From Microvirga zambiensis WSM3693 (lineage in GTDB: Bacteria > Pseudomonadota > Alphaproteobacteria > Rhizobiales > Beijerinckiaceae): DNA of 33,022 nt. The notes beneath the pieces are model-generated. The model made no database searches and had not been told where the DNA came from. It saw only the letters and a program-made list of their open reading frames with translations. The position numbers and the translations under genes were made by a program. Shown piece after piece: positions 32,436 to 33,022 of the stretch (position 1 is its first letter; each line of letters begins with the position of its first letter). The DNA lies in NCBI RefSeq assembly GCF_016735695.1, contig NZ_JAERQD010000057.1, forward strand, positions 1-33,022, written 5' to 3'.

Positions 32436-32443
32436 GTATATAC
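32436..32443. promoter_or_regulatory. Possible GntR/HutC-type operator GTATATAC
   Basis: CGTATATACT fits the GT-N-TA-N-AC pattern of HutC-type GntR operators and lies 35 bases before the nucleoside hydrolase start. It is short, so chance is a real possibility. No GntR gene is in the window. Confidence 0.28.
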
Positions 32444-32600
32444 TTGTCATAACACTATTCTAGAGCCCAGAATTTTCGCCTTGAGCCCACGCCTATGTCT
32501 GTTGGTCCAACAGGGCGCCTGTTATTCTGCGCCCGTTTGTTACCCCGCCGACACAAGTGCTAACGAGTCAGCTCGAGGAACACCATGGAGGAGTAGCCGG

Positions 32601-32946
32601 ATGAACGATCAGACGTCGGTGTGCCATGACGCAACCCTGGCCCTTCATGCCGGGGCTGGGCCTCGGGAGGTCGGGGCGCCGGCATCCTCGCCCCTGGTGA
32701 TGGCGACGAGCTTCTTCACTCATCCAGATGCGGTGGGCTTCTCGGCCAATGACCTGAAGGAGGCCGCGCCACATTTCTACACGCGCTGGAGCAATCCGAT
32801 CCTCGATCAGCTCGAGACCCGCCTCACTGCCCTTGAGAGCGGTGAGGCGGGTCTCAGCTTTGCCAGCGGTATGGCGGCGATCAGCGCCCTGTTCCTGGAT
32901 CGCTTGGGTGGCGGCGATCACCTGGTTCTGTCCAATGTCTGCTATT
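32601..32946 (+). pseudogene. PLP-dependent Cys/Met metabolism enzyme, 5' part, apparently disrupted
   Basis: ATG 32601 follows GGAGGAG at 7-8 bases. The frame reads a cystathionine gamma-synthase/methionine gamma-lyase N-terminus: TLALHAGAGPREVGAPASSP, PHFYTRWSNPILDQLETRL, EAGLSFASGMAAISALFLD and HLVLSNVCY. In the family the next residues are a small loop (often G-G/A-T). Here the homology ends at about 32946 and the sequence becomes unrelated, although the frame stays open to the edge. The lysine that binds PLP lies far downstream in the family and is not in the window. Most likely the gene is cut by a mobile element. Alternatives are an unusual divergence or a junction error. Confidence 0.7.
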
Positions 32947-33022
32947 ACTACTGTGTCATAAACTTTGTGTGGCAGCAGGGACATCGTGGGAGCCTTCGCA
33001 CGAGAGCGCAGATGAGTTCAGC
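32947..33022. mobile_element. Possible end of an insertion sequence (IS256-like terminal motif)
   Basis: The sequence where homology breaks holds TGTCATAAACTTTGTGTGG; in reverse it reads ACACAAAGTTTATGACA, which resembles ends of IS256-family elements. Only 76 bases are visible and no transposase is in view, so type and exact boundary are uncertain. Confidence 0.35.

Noticed and set aside
32402..32600. SAM-type riboswitch upstream of the PLP enzyme
   Set aside because: I looked for SAM-II-like and SAM-I-like conserved cores and found none.
1..33022. CRISPR array, tRNA, rRNA, replication origin
   Set aside because: No regularly spaced repeats, no cloverleaf with a T-arm motif, no rRNA core sequence and no DnaA box cluster were seen by eye.

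Overview
The window is high-GC alphaproteobacterial chromosome. Gene content (many short HWE/Crp-type regulators, a GcrA-like protein, two perfect CtrA-type boxes, an EcfG-type promoter, an extensin-like protein and a FecR/TPR/barrel protein) suggests Hyphomicrobiales, most likely Methylobacteriaceae such as Microvirga. That assignment is inference from family content, not a database match.

Layout. 1-636 is the 3' part of an IS630 element, followed by a decayed zinc-ribbon-type fragment (661-880). 1141-2697 is a probable stress operon on the minus strand: a small membrane protein, then an App1-type phosphatase, behind a GGAAC-N16-CGTT promoter. 2866-3900 holds a CtrA box, small ORFs and a GcrA-like protein. 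3934-9611 is the clearest metabolic unit: a divergent TetR regulator and a four-gene molybdenum hydroxylase operon of the PaoABCD type (2Fe-2S subunit, FAD/4Fe-4S subunit, Moco subunit, XdhC-like maturation factor). 9668-10829 is a stretch of decay: a LysR remnant with an in-frame stop, a frameshifted small membrane protein and a broken transposase.

10985-18828 is mostly intact: a membrane J-domain protein coupled to a VWA protein, a zinc-ribbon protein, a secreted endonuclease/exonuclease/phosphatase protein, a phytoene-desaturase-like FAD oxidoreductase, a small acidic protein, a PAS-HWE histidine kinase, and a Crp/Fnr regulator convergent with it. 19315-21416 holds an extensin-like protein, an EcsC protein and a truncated hemolysin III. 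21664-25225 is a second decay zone: a truncated copy of the Crp/Fnr regulator, small genes with frameshifts or stops, and a broken IS5 transposase, with an intact 2H phosphoesterase and a small exported protein between them.

25235-32401 carries a secreted coiled-coil protein, a 1212-residue FecR-TPR-beta-barrel outer membrane protein (the most unusual single gene here), a small conserved-looking protein and a nucleoside hydrolase. The right edge has the start of a PLP-dependent Cys/Met-metabolism enzyme that appears to be cut by a mobile element at about 32947. No rRNA, tRNA, CRISPR array or replication origin was seen.
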